This document shows positions 1 to 6,075 of a stretch of DNA of 12,441 nt, one piece after another. A program made the position numbers and the translations under genes. Each line of letters begins with the position of its first letter. Within the stretch, counting starts at the first letter, position 1. The stretch is from Prolixibacteraceae bacterium (GTDB lineage: Bacteria > Bacteroidota > Bacteroidia > Bacteroidales > Prolixibacteraceae). The stretch is taken from contig DPRM01000147.1 of the NCBI GenBank assembly GCA_003537645.1, forward strand, positions 34,474-46,914, read 5' to 3'. The notes below the pieces were generated by a model. That model saw only the letters and a list, made by a program, of their open reading frames with translations. It did no database searches and had not been told where the DNA came from.

Positions 1-206
1 ACGCCCATTCCGTCGCCAATCATCAGGATAACATTTTTGGGCTTCTTTGCCTTAAATTTCTGCGGAAAAGTTTTTACCTCGTAACTTGGTCCGCCTACAT
101 ATACTTTAGTAGAATCGACGGTTGAAACGGTTTTGTAATTTTCCTGACCGAAAATCAGCTGCGGGAAAAGAAGAGCCGAAATGGCTATTAATGCTTTAAT
201 TTTCAT
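1..206 (-). CDS. Alkaline phosphatase, N-terminal part (runs off the window)
   Basis: Only the first 68 codons are present; the gene continues beyond base 1. The start ATG is at 206. Residues 1-21 form a signal peptide: a lysine-containing start, a hydrophobic core, and a probable cut after IFG, before QENYK. After a low-complexity linker comes KNVILMIGDGMG at the cut edge. This is the hallmark first strand of the alkaline phosphatase superfamily; the Asp of IGDGMG is a metal ligand in known members. The inferred product is a periplasmic or secreted phosphomonoesterase that frees phosphate. The active-site serine and the other metal ligands lie outside the window, so substrate and activity cannot be judged. 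A near-match -7 box (TATATTTA on the minus strand, 239-246) lies 32 bases before the start and is not convincing. No link to the neighbouring AlbA_2 gene is evident, as a terminator-like signal separates them. Confidence 0.82.
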   Translation of the reverse strand, partial: MKIKALIAISALLFPQLIFGQENYKTVSTVDSTKVYVGGPSYEVKTFPQKFKAKKPKNVILMIGDGMG

Positions 207-319
207 GTTTTTAATTTGGTTTGATATTGGTTTTTAATTAAATATATCCGTTGTAATTTCTTAATTCTAAAGGGCGTTAAAAGTAACCCAAATTGGTGAG
301 AATTGTTTTTCAGGCGATT

Positions 320-354
320 AAAAAAATATGAAACTTACAATTCTAAGAAAGTTT
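320..354 (-). terminator. Probable intrinsic terminator downstream of the AlbA_2 gene
   Basis: On the minus strand a hairpin with 6-bp arms (AAACTT at 349-354 pairing with AAGTTT at 331-336, 12-base loop) is followed by CATA and a run of seven T (320-326). It lies after the AlbA_2 gene and after repeat copy A, so it would end that transcript before the alkaline phosphatase gene. The stem is AT-only apart from one pair, so strength is moderate. The remaining bases of 207-330 hold only AT-rich leader sequence for the phosphatase; I see no gene there. Confidence 0.45.
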
Positions 355-360
355 GTTTAT

Positions 361-480
361 TTATAATGATTGTCCGTTTGCATGCCTATCTGGTATTTTG
401 TGGCTGTCAATTGTGGTCATTTATTGTCATTTCATTGCAACTTAATGACTACCAAATCACAATTGAATGACTTTTATGAC
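361..480 (-). repeat. Dispersed ~120 bp element, copy A (3' of the AlbA_2 gene)
   Basis: This stretch matches 8641-8750 in inverted orientation along its whole length, at roughly three-quarters identity by hand count, with several short exact blocks (such as TTGTGGTCATT and AATGACTACCAAAT). Read on the minus strand, away from the AlbA_2 stop codon, it opens with GTCAT-type units spaced 9, 11, 11 and 11 bases apart: GTCATAAAA, GTCATTCAATT, GTGATTTGGTA, GTCATTAAGTT. A less repetitive half containing CAAAATACCAGATAGG follows. CAATTGTG (408-415) plus GTCATT (416-421) can pair with AATGAC (444-449) plus CACAATTG (458-465), leaving an 8-base bulge. It contains no ORF. It lies between the AlbA_2 stop and a terminator-like hairpin, so it is probably transcribed as 3' UTR. 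Its function is unknown. Confidence 0.75.
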
Positions 481-496
481 ATTAGGTAAATTCCCG

Positions 497-511
497 AATA
501 CTCGTAGTATT
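497..511. other. Short perfect hairpin at the end of the AlbA_2 gene
   Basis: AATACT, a CGT loop and AGTATT form a perfect 6-bp inverted repeat whose edge overlaps the stop codon of the AlbA_2 gene (511-513). No T-run follows on the minus strand, so it is not a convincing terminator by itself. It may protect the 3' end or be chance in AT-rich sequence. Confidence 0.3.
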
Positions 512-1203
512 TATTCTGAACTATTGTTGTCCCATTCCTGACGGTCGAATTCTTCGTTAATGGAGTAATCAATCCGGGCATCGGTAAAGCAATCTTTCAG
601 AATATTAAGTACCCTGAAATTAATGATAATCTGCTCTGCCTTTTTATAGGGAAGATGGGCGATACGGGCGTATTTGCTGACTGAAATTTTTTCGTGACCG
701 GCAAGATAATCGAGCAGGATTTTTTCACTGTCAGAGTAATTGATCAGGATTCCATCCGCACTTTTTTGTTTCTTCCAAACTTCGAGCATCACTTTACTGG
801 CCAGTCGGTTTTCATCGTCTTTGCGGAAATAAGCCCACCATTTGCCATTTTCGTCAACGGCATAATGAGGTTTTTCCTTACTTGGTTCAATCATCACTTC
901 AAGTACAGTTTTACCTTCGACGAAATGTTGTTTGGTGGTGAATTCAATCATTGGTCTCGAATAGATGCGGGCGGCAGCTTCAACCATGTAGTATTCTTCT
1001 TCCGACCTTACTCCGGCAATGTTGCCATTGTCTTTTACCCCAATGAGCAAACGCCCGCCATCGGTATTGGCAAAAGCCACCAGCGAACGCGCTATCTTTT
1101 TCGAATCGCTGATGCAGTATTTAAAATCCTGCCTCTGATGCTCTCCCTGAAGGATGAGTTTTTGTATATAATTGCTCACGGTTTTACTGGTTCCAAGTTT
1201 CAA
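511..1203 (-). CDS. AlbA_2 (Schlafen-type) domain protein with C-terminal winged-helix-like region
   Basis: The 230-residue protein carries an AlbA_2 domain (formerly called divergent AAA-4) at about residues 12-125. Diagnostic parts are GEHQRQDFKYCISD, ARSLVAFANTDGG (39-50), the strand RLLIGVKDNGNIAGV (51-65), and YAVDENGKWWAYFRKDDEN (114-132). Residues 155-215 are helical, with a KISVSKYARIAHLPYKKAEQ segment that resembles a winged helix. Family members bind nucleic acid or act in regulation or defence, but no catalytic role can be claimed here. The start is TTG at 1201-1203: an in-frame TAA lies 18 bases upstream with no ATG or GTG between, and the next in-frame ATG would remove the core domain. 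It lies 49 bases after the VIT1-type gene on the same strand and is probably co-transcribed with it. The downstream side holds repeat copy A and a terminator-like hairpin. Confidence 0.8.
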   Translation of the reverse strand: MKLGTSKTVSNYIQKLILQGEHQRQDFKYCISDSKKIARSLVAFANTDGGRLLIGVKDNGNIAGVRSEEEYYMVEAAARIYSRPMIEFTTKQHFVEGKTVLEVMIEPSKEKPHYAVDENGKWWAYFRKDDENRLASKVMLEVWKKQKSADGILINYSDSEKILLDYLAGHEKISVSKYARIAHLPYKKAEQIIINFRVLNILKDCFTDARIDYSINEEFDRQEWDNNSSE

Positions 1204-1252
1204 GCTGGGGCAACAATTTTAACAATTACAACCCCACAACAACAACCTTTTT

Positions 1253-2134
1253 CTATACCTCAATTCCAAAGAAAATTCTTACCAGATATCCCAGTCCGAA
1301 CGAAATCAGTCCGACAACTGTACTCAAAACAACCATTTCGGTGAAACGTTTCCGGAAAGGCTGATCGTTGGCTACCGAAATGTAATAGGTAAAGAGAAAG
1401 ACAATCAGGATTGAATCGAACAATGCAACCAGCAAAGCAACAAACGGTGAAGTGAAAATAAGGAATGGCGCTACCAGAAATATTACTGCAATTACATAAG
1501 CAATACCAGTAAATACTGCGGATTTAATGGCAAGATCATTTTTGCCGTCGGCTCTGTTCGACAGATATTCTGATGACGACATTGATAGCGCTCCGGCAAT
1601 TCCGGTGATGATTCCGGCCAAAGCCACCAGTTTGGTGTTTTGAAGCGCGAAAGTCAATCCGGCCAGGGTTCCCAGAATCTCAACCAGTGCGTCGTTCAGC
1701 CCCAGCACAATTGACCCCATGTATTTTAGATGGTCTTCCTGAATAAGGCCAAGTAATTCTTTTTCGTGGTCGTTTTCATCTTCGGCAACAATCAGGGCTT
1801 CTGGCACTTCGGTGGCGATTAGTCCGTAGTTGATTTGTGCCTTTTTTTCACCTTTTTCCAATAATTTTAGCCCAAACGTCAGCCCAAAGATTTTTGAGAT
1901 CCAGTAAAATTTATTGACCTCCCAATGACTTGGCGAAACTTCCTTGTTGGTATAGGCAGTCCAAAGTTTGTAATGCCGCAGTTCATCATCAGCAATTTGT
2001 TGCAGTACTTTTTTGTTCTCCTCATCGCGGGTCTGTTCGGCTAACTTGCTGTAAATATGAAATTCGGTAATCTCTTCCCGTTGTGCAAAAATCAATTGCC
2101 TTCTGATTTCAGGAGATATTGGCTTTTTTATCAT
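1253..2134 (-). CDS. Membrane-bound ferritin-like / VIT1-CCC1 iron transporter (MbfA type)
   Basis: The 293-residue protein joins two modules. Residues 8-135 are a rubrerythrin/ferritin-like four-helix region with carboxylate and histidine ligand candidates E21, E24, the ExxH pair E51/H54 and a second ExxH pair E120/H123. From about residue 140 comes a VIT1/CCC1-type membrane domain starting GSIVLGLNDALVEILG, with five likely membrane helices (about 148-166, 168-185, 205-225, 229-252, 266-287). Characterised proteins of this architecture (MbfA of rhizobia, established knowledge) export iron and protect against iron and peroxide stress. Iron or manganese efflux is therefore the best inference, with the ferritin-like part probably cytosolic. 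It starts 58 bases after the GNAT gene and precedes the AlbA_2 gene. No TAnnTTTG box is visible before it, which favours read-through from GNAT. Confidence 0.85.
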   Translation of the reverse strand: MIKKPISPEIRRQLIFAQREEITEFHIYSKLAEQTRDEENKKVLQQIADDELRHYKLWTAYTNKEVSPSHWEVNKFYWISKIFGLTFGLKLLEKGEKKAQINYGLIATEVPEALIVAEDENDHEKELLGLIQEDHLKYMGSIVLGLNDALVEILGTLAGLTFALQNTKLVALAGIITGIAGALSMSSSEYLSNRADGKNDLAIKSAVFTGIAYVIAVIFLVAPFLIFTSPFVALLVALFDSILIVFLFTYYISVANDQPFRKRFTEMVVLSTVVGLISFGLGYLVRIFFGIEV

Positions 2135-2149
2135 GCGATTTAATTTTTG

Positions 2150-2177
2150 TATCAGGTATCAAGCTGCAAGTATCAAG
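2150..2177. repeat. Heptamer-period degenerate array 1 (four units)
   Basis: Four consecutive 7-base units: TATCAGG, TATCAAG, CTGCAAG, TATCAAG. They fill most of the gap between the GNAT stop and the ferritin/VIT1 start. The unit differs from the other arrays in this window but the 7-base period is the same. It sits where a leader for the transporter gene would be; no promoter box is recognisable within it. Confidence 0.7.
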
Positions 2178-2192
2178 AAAAAAAACTTGTGT

Positions 2193-2642
2193 CTATTTTT
2201 TCATCCACTCAAACATTTGGTAATGTTCGGCGGTCATGCCCAGGTGTTCGTAAACTCCATGAGCAGGAATGTTCGTTTTATCGGCATACAAACGAATACC
2301 GCGTAAGTCGGGATTTGCATTTACTTTTTCCTGAATATGTTTGTAAAGACGGCTGAAAATACTGCGTTTTCGGTATTCGGGGCGCACGTAAACCGATTGA
2401 ATCCAGAGCACAGTTCCGTTGCGCCAGTCGCTCCATTCGAAGGTGGTGAGCAGCGAACCAACTACTTTCCCGTCGGTTTCGGCAACGTAATAAATGCCCT
2501 TCGACGTATCATTAAATACCGCTGCAACTCCTTTAATAACTGTGGGTTCGTGTAATTCGAGTTTCTCTGTTTCCCAGGCCATCGCGAGTTGAAATTCAAC
2601 AATACTGGCCGAATCTGTAATGTTTGCTTGTCTGATTATCAT
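2193..2642 (-). CDS. GNAT family N-acetyltransferase
   Basis: The 149-residue protein is a complete single GNAT domain, normal length for the family. It starts with the typical MIIRQANITDSASIVEF (strand 1 and helix 1). Strand 4 and the acetyl-CoA pyrophosphate loop are at 80-99 (WIQSVYVRPEYRKRSIFSRL), where the usual Q/RxxGxG/A is changed to RKRSIF: the glycines are replaced by serine, as seen in some small-molecule GNATs. Motif B with N124, A127 and YEHLGM (131-136) follows. It would transfer an acetyl group from acetyl-CoA to an amine; the acceptor cannot be predicted. The ATG at 2642 lies 23 bases after a perfect -7 box. It is probably the first gene of a unit with the ferritin/VIT1 gene (58-base gap) and the AlbA_2 gene. 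Confidence 0.85.
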   Translation of the reverse strand: MIIRQANITDSASIVEFQLAMAWETEKLELHEPTVIKGVAAVFNDTSKGIYYVAETDGKVVGSLLTTFEWSDWRNGTVLWIQSVYVRPEYRKRSIFSRLYKHIQEKVNANPDLRGIRLYADKTNIPAHGVYEHLGMTAEHYQMFEWMKK

Positions 2643-2665
2643 TGATTGGTCGTTTTTCGAAGTTT

Positions 2666-2673
2666 CAAAATTA
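2666..2673 (-). promoter_or_regulatory. Bacteroidota-type -7 promoter box for GNAT/VIT1/AlbA_2
   Basis: Minus-strand TAATTTTG matches the TAnnTTTG consensus at all fixed positions and ends 23 bases before the GNAT ATG. No good TTTG -33 element is seen at the usual spacing, so this rests on the -7 match and position. In 2674-2790 I see no gene, only AT-rich sequence with a small GATTC-CT-GAATC palindrome. Confidence 0.45.
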
Positions 2674-2791
2674 AGAAAAATAGCTTCTGATTCCTGAATC
2701 TAAAACTTCAGCTTATCGAATCAAATGGTATTCGGAATTAAACCTGAAAACAGAATCATGGTTCATCAGTAAAGTAATTAGAACATTTTAA

Positions 2792-2922
2792 TGTCGTATT
2801 TATTTATTGCTCACCCCCATGTCCGCTCGCGGACGTCCCCCCTCTCTTTTTGAAAGAGAGGGGGACGCATCGCAGAAGCGATGGGGGTGAGTCAGAATAG
2901 AATCTCAATTTAAAATACGACA
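2792..2922. repeat. Nested palindromic (clover-leaf-like) intergenic element
   Basis: Perfect outer 10-bp inverted repeats (TGTCGTATTT at 2792-2801 and its complement at 2913-2922) enclose a perfect 11-bp stem (CTCACCCCCAT at 2810-2820 and its complement at 2881-2891). Inside lie three hairpins: GTCCG-CTCG-CGGAC (2821-2834), a long one pairing 2835-2849 with 2853-2866 (C-rich arm CCCCCTCTCTTT, one bulged C), and CATCGC-AGAA-GCGATG (2868-2883). The third hairpin shares its ATG with the outer stem. No ORF is present. The structure is like REP/BIME-type or MITE-like intergenic palindromes; no transposase is adjacent. It sits between the divergently transcribed GNAT and yjjX genes, so it is not acting as an ordinary terminator of either. 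Confidence 0.8.
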
Positions 2923-2990
2923 CTTTTTAATTCAGATTACTTAGTATTGTTTTTTTGTAATTTGGCCTGAAAATTTAAACTAACTCTGCG

Positions 2991-3518
2991 ATGATAAAAA
3001 TTCTGGTGGCTTCTAAAAACCCGGTGAAGCTCGATGCTGTAAAAGAAGGATTGCTGGTGTTTTTTGATCAGGAGATAACCCTTCTCGGAGGCTCGGTTGA
3101 GAGCGGTGTTTCCGATCAGCCGATGAGTGATGTGGAAACCTTGCTGGGAGCCGAAAGCCGGGTTAAAAATGCTCATGATCTGTTTTCAGGATTCGATTAT
3201 TACGTTGGGATTGAAGGTGGGGTAGAAGAGTCAGAATCAGGATTAATGGCTTTTGCCTGGGTGGTAATCAGCGATGGAAATGGAATCGGGAAGGCCCGCA
3301 CAGCCACTTTTATCCTTCCGCCTCGCGTGGCCGAATTGATTCATCAGGGCTATGAATTAGGCGATGCCGACGATATTGTTTTTGAGAAAATGAATTCGAA
3401 GCAGCAAAATGGCGCTGTGGGATTGTTAACCAACGACCTCATTACCCGAAAATCGCTTTATTTGCCAGCAGTGCAAATGGCATTTATTCCATTCCTGAAC
3501 CCCGGTTTGTATTCCTGA
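2991..3518 (+). CDS. yjjX: Inosine/xanthosine triphosphatase, YjjX/DUF84 family
   Basis: The 175-residue protein matches the YjjX (non-canonical purine NTP phosphatase) family along its whole length. Key parts are the N-terminal VASKNPVKLDAVKEG (6-20) nucleotide-binding loop, ESGVSDQPMSDVET (37-50), GAESRVKNA (53-61), YYVGIEGGVEE (70-80), the GKARTATFILPPRVAELI block, and ELGDADDIVF with NGAVGLLT near the C-terminus. Family members hydrolyse ITP and XTP to monophosphate or diphosphate forms, keeping deaminated purines out of nucleic acids; the protein is cytosolic. The ATG at 2991 gives the expected N-terminus. The gene stands alone on the plus strand, with the palindromic element 69 bases upstream and a convergent VOC gene downstream. 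Upstream TAATTTGG resembles a -7 box with wrong internal spacing. Confidence 0.9.
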   Translation: MIKILVASKNPVKLDAVKEGLLVFFDQEITLLGGSVESGVSDQPMSDVETLLGAESRVKNAHDLFSGFDYYVGIEGGVEESESGLMAFAWVVISDGNGIGKARTATFILPPRVAELIHQGYELGDADDIVFEKMNSKQQNGAVGLLTNDLITRKSLYLPAVQMAFIPFLNPGLYS

Positions 3519-3519
3519 A

Positions 3520-3540
3520 AATTGCAACGGGTTGGCAATT
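3520..3540. terminator. Possible bidirectional terminator between yjjX and the VOC gene
   Basis: AATTGC (3520-3525) pairs with GCAATT (3535-3540); two further pairs next to it (AA/TT) and one bulged base close the loop. It starts two bases after the yjjX stop. On the minus strand four T follow (GCAATTTTC), so it could serve the VOC transcript; on the plus strand there is no T-run. Confidence 0.4.
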
Positions 3541-3584
3541 GGTTATCGGTATTCGATGTTGAAATTTTCTTATTTGTACTATGC

Positions 3585-4103
3585 CTACTTCGTGGTTGGC
3601 ATATTGTGTTGTTTTCCGTAATTTTCGCAGGCAACATCGTTCGGTTCCCACAATTCAACTTTATTGCCTTCAATGTCGATGATATGCACAAACTTGCCAA
3701 GCTCGTCGGTTACAATCGAATCGGCGATGGTCACGCCGTTTTTCCTCAATTCTTCAACAAGTGCATCCATGTTTTCCACCCGGTAATTGATCATGAATTC
3801 CTTGTCGAAGTATTTCGTCTTTTCCGAAAACGGGCTCCATTGCGTAAACCCTTTTTTTGTGCTGTCAAGAGCTTGTTTCCATTCAAAGACAGCACCGTAT
3901 TGGTTGGTATTCAGGCCTAAATGTATTTGATACCATTCTTTTACTTTTCGGGGATCTTTGCATTTAAAGAAAATGCCGCCAATGCCTGTCACCTTTCTCT
4001 CGTTGATGGATTCGGTCGATTTTCTTGTTATCAGGTTGTTAAACGCGAAACCCAGGACAAACGATGATGTCAGAGCCAATGAAATGAGGAGGACTTTTTT
4101 CAT
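3585..4103 (-). CDS. Exported VOC (glyoxalase/bleomycin-resistance fold) family protein
   Basis: The 172-residue protein has an N-terminal signal peptide or anchor (MKKVLLISLALTSSFVLGFA) followed by one VOC domain at about 38-155. It contains two beta-alpha-beta-beta-beta repeats: VTGIGGIFFKCKDPRKVKEWYQIHLGL (38-64) with GAVFEW, then INYRVENMDALVEELRKNGV (105-124) and HIIDIEGNKVELWEP (140-154). E150 fits the usual C-terminal metal ligand, but the first-strand ligand position is not an obvious histidine, so metal use is uncertain. Most relatives are cytosolic; the leader suggests a periplasmic or membrane-attached form. The substrate is unknown. It starts 40 bases after the AhpD-like gene and is probably co-transcribed with it. 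Confidence 0.82.
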   Translation of the reverse strand: MKKVLLISLALTSSFVLGFAFNNLITRKSTESINERKVTGIGGIFFKCKDPRKVKEWYQIHLGLNTNQYGAVFEWKQALDSTKKGFTQWSPFSEKTKYFDKEFMINYRVENMDALVEELRKNGVTIADSIVTDELGKFVHIIDIEGNKVELWEPNDVACENYGKQHNMPTTK

Positions 4104-4143
4104 TTGAAGCTGTATATATTATTTTCTTATCATGTGCATTTTT

Positions 4144-4488
4144 CTATTGCTCCATCAATTCTTCCCAATATTCCACAGCGCGGCGTGTATGCGGAATTAC
4201 GATGGTTCCGCCCACGAGGTTGGCTACCGAAAAAATTTCGAAGACCTCGTCGGTCGTGACGCCCAGTTCGTGGCATTTGCCAAGGTGATACTTCACACAG
4301 TCGTCGCAGCGAAGCACCATCGACGAAACCAACCCAAGCATTTCCTTTGTTTTGGTACTTAGCGCTCCATCCTGGTAAGTCAGTGTGTCGATACTATAAA
4401 TACGTTTCATTACTTTGTTGTCGCTCGCCAGAATTTTTTCGTTCATTTTGGCGCGGTAATCGTTAAAATCATTGATTAGTTTTCCCAT
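4144..4488 (-). CDS. Carboxymuconolactone decarboxylase / AhpD-like protein
   Basis: The 114-residue protein is one CMD domain of normal length. It keeps the AhpD active-site pattern exactly: E49, then C61-D-D-C64, then H68 (E-x11-C-x2-C-x3-H), the arrangement used by mycobacterial AhpD as a thiol peroxidase partner (established knowledge). It is therefore likely a cytosolic redox-active, alkylhydroperoxidase-like protein rather than a true decarboxylase. TTDEVFEIFSVANLVGGTIVIPHTRRAVEYW (78-108) is the usual second helix pair. No ahpC or dehydrogenase partner is in the window. It lies downstream of miaB (133-base gap full of repeats) and upstream of the VOC gene (40-base gap). No recognisable promoter precedes it. 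Confidence 0.87.
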   Translation of the reverse strand: MGKLINDFNDYRAKMNEKILASDNKVMKRIYSIDTLTYQDGALSTKTKEMLGLVSSMVLRCDDCVKYHLGKCHELGVTTDEVFEIFSVANLVGGTIVIPHTRRAVEYWEELMEQ

Positions 4489-4494
4489 GTCAGA

Positions 4495-4515
4495 GAGTTA
4501 TGAGTTATGAATTAT
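4495..4515. repeat. Heptamer-period array 2 (three units)
   Basis: GAGTTAT, GAGTTAT, GAATTAT in tandem, ending 6 bases before the AhpD-like start codon as read on the minus strand. It occupies the position of the ribosome-binding region and leader of that gene. Confidence 0.65.
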
Positions 4516-4526
4516 TATTCGTTGTG

Positions 4527-4559
4527 CGTTTCCTTCGACTGCTCCGCTCGCAGGGAACG
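4527..4559. repeat. REP-like imperfect hairpin between miaB and the AhpD-like gene
   Basis: CGTTTCC (4527-4533) pairs with GGAACG (4554-4559) and CTGC (4539-4542) with GCAG (4550-4553), with a TTCGA bulge on the left and a TCCGCTC loop. The core CCTTCGACTG...CAGGGAACG resembles short palindromic repeats found widely between bacterial genes (from memory, not searched). No T-run follows on either strand. Confidence 0.5.
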
Positions 4560-4574
4560 GTATTCCATTTTGCG

Positions 4575-4636
4575 GTTTCCCGTCTTTCGTCTCGGGTCTC
4601 CTTTCTGAACACTGCGACTGATCACAGACCACTGTT
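4575..4636. repeat. Heptamer-period array 3 (nine units), running into miaB
   Basis: Nine consecutive units of 7 bases (one of 6) drift gradually: GTTTCCC, GTCTTTC, GTCTCGG, GTCTCCT, TTCTGAA, CACTGC, GACTGAT, CACAGAC, CACTGTT. Most keep a CT at the same place. The right-hand units overlap the miaB stop codon (4622-4624) and encode its last residues, NSGL. Confidence 0.65.
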
Positions 4637-5962
4637 TACAGCTTCCCCGATCAAAGTCGTTTGTGTGCATTTCAGAACTTTCACCGTAACGTAATCGCCT
4701 TTTTGAAAGCTCTTTGCAGGAAATACGATTACCTTGTTCTGCGAAGTCCGCCCAAACAGTTCTTCCTTGCTTTTCTTCGAAGTTCCTTCTACCAGTACTT
4801 CAAACGTTTTCCCGATGTCGCGCTGGTTGCTTTCGAGCGATAGGCGATTATGCAGCTGAATGATTTCATCTAAGCGACGAAGTTTTTCTTCTTCCGGAAC
4901 ATCGTCGGGTAAATGTTCGTGCGCATAAGTTCCGGGGCGTTCCGAATATTTAAACATAAAAGCCATGTCGAATTTCACTTCTTCCATCAGCGAAAGTGTT
5001 TCCTGATGATCTTCCAATGTTTCAGTACAGAACCCGCAGAAAACATCGGTACTCAATCCGCAATCGGGCAAAATTTCGCGGATGGCGCGGATTCTGTCGA
5101 GGTACCATTCACGGTCGTATTTTCGGTTCATCAATTTCAGGATACGCGAACTGCCCGACTGAAGCGGCAAATGAATATGACGGCAAAGGTTCGGATGTTT
5201 TGCAATCACTTTCAGCACTTTGTCCGACATATCTTTGGGATGTGAGGTCGTAAACCGAATGCGGATCAGCGGATCGACTTCGGCCACCAGTTCGAGCAAA
5301 TCCCAGAAACGTACTGGTTTGCGTTCACCTTCGGGCAACCATTTGTATGAATTTACATTCTGTCCGAGCAGGGTCACTTCGCGATACCCTTTTTGTGCGA
5401 GGTCGCGTACTTCGTTCACAATATCCTGCGGATCGCGGCTGCGCTCACGTCCGCGGGTGTATGGCACAATGCAGTAGGTGCAGAAATTGTTGCAGCCACG
5501 GGTAATACTTACAAATCCTGAAAGCGTTTTCTCGCCAATGCGGACAGGTGTAATCTTATCGTAGGTTTCGTTTTCCGAAAGTTCTACATTGACGGCTTCG
5601 GTTCCTCTTTGCGCTTTGTCAATCAGGAAGGGCAGATCGCGGTAAGCATCGGGTCCGGCCACCAAATCGACGGCGGTGTGAGCCATCAGCTCGTCGCTTA
5701 CACGCTCGGCCATGCAACCCAGCACACCAACAATCAGGTTTTTATTCTTTTTCTTCAAACTTTTAAAATAATCGAGACGCCCCCATATTCGTTGTTCGGC
5801 GTTGTCGCGTACCGAGCAGGTATTCAGGAAGATGGCATCAGCGCCATCGGCTTTTTCAACTACTTCATAGCTTCTATCCTGAAGGATGGCTGCAACCACT
5901 TCGCTGTCGGCCACATTCATCTGGCAACCATACGTTTCAATAAATAACTTTTTCTTTTCCAA
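4622..5962 (-). CDS. miaB: tRNA-2-methylthio-N6-isopentenyladenosine synthase MiaB
   Basis: The 446-residue protein is a full-length methylthiotransferase. The N-terminal UPF0004 domain has its three [4Fe-4S] cysteines: C13 (ETYGCQMN), C49 (LNTCSVRDNAEQR) and C83 (LGCMAER). The radical-SAM domain starts at about 150 with C157, C161 and C164 (RGCNNFCTYCIVPYTRGRE). The C-terminal TRAM domain spans about 375-440. The enzyme adds a methylthio group to i6A37 of tRNAs that read UNN codons. YGCQMN and NTCSVRDNAEQ favour MiaB over RimO or MtaB. The ATG at 5962 lies 22 bases after a -7-like box with a well-spaced -33 TTG. The end of the gene is formed by a heptamer array, so NSGL is probably not functional. 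AhpD-like and VOC genes follow on the same strand. Confidence 0.97.
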   Translation of the reverse strand: MEKKKLFIETYGCQMNVADSEVVAAILQDRSYEVVEKADGADAIFLNTCSVRDNAEQRIWGRLDYFKSLKKKNKNLIVGVLGCMAERVSDELMAHTAVDLVAGPDAYRDLPFLIDKAQRGTEAVNVELSENETYDKITPVRIGEKTLSGFVSITRGCNNFCTYCIVPYTRGRERSRDPQDIVNEVRDLAQKGYREVTLLGQNVNSYKWLPEGERKPVRFWDLLELVAEVDPLIRIRFTTSHPKDMSDKVLKVIAKHPNLCRHIHLPLQSGSSRILKLMNRKYDREWYLDRIRAIREILPDCGLSTDVFCGFCTETLEDHQETLSLMEEVKFDMAFMFKYSERPGTYAHEHLPDDVPEEEKLRRLDEIIQLHNRLSLESNQRDIGKTFEVLVEGTSKKSKEELFGRTSQNKVIVFPAKSFQKGDYVTVKVLKCTQTTLIGEAVNSGL

Positions 5963-5984
5963 TGTTTTTCAGATTTTGAGGCTG

Positions 5985-5992
5985 CAAATTTC
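5985..5992 (-). promoter_or_regulatory. Probable miaB promoter (-7 box)
   Basis: Minus-strand GAAATTTG fits TAnnTTTG at all but the first fixed base. A TTG (6012-6014 on the plus strand as CAA) lies exactly 19 bases further upstream, a good -33/-7 spacing for Bacteroidota sigma factor promoters. The box ends 22 bases before the ATG. It is part of a 13-base sequence that recurs inverted at 6102-6114. Confidence 0.5.
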
Positions 5993-6075
5993 ACTATTTT
6001 TCAGGAAAATGCAAGAAAATGAGTTGTCGGTGTTTAAACAAGAAAATTAACATTCAGGAAAAACTATGGTTTTTA

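Noticed and set aside
361..480. Transposase-bearing insertion sequence at the dispersed element
   Set aside because: The element is only about 120 bases, has no ORF and no clear terminal inverted repeats or target duplications; no transposase is found nearby.
694..1344. Plus-strand open frame of 216 codons
   Set aside because: It lies antisense to the AlbA_2 gene and the end of the ferritin/VIT1 gene, both with strong family motifs; its own translation shows no recognisable domain.
2150..2177. CRISPR-like array
   Set aside because: Units of seven bases with no spacers, and no cas genes in the window; the same applies to the 11-base units of the dispersed element.
2786..2930. TTTTAA target-site duplication around the nested palindrome
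   Set aside because: The two TTTTAA copies are not at equal distances from the inverted-repeat ends (0 and 2 bases) and the motif is common in AT-rich gaps, so insertion is not shown.
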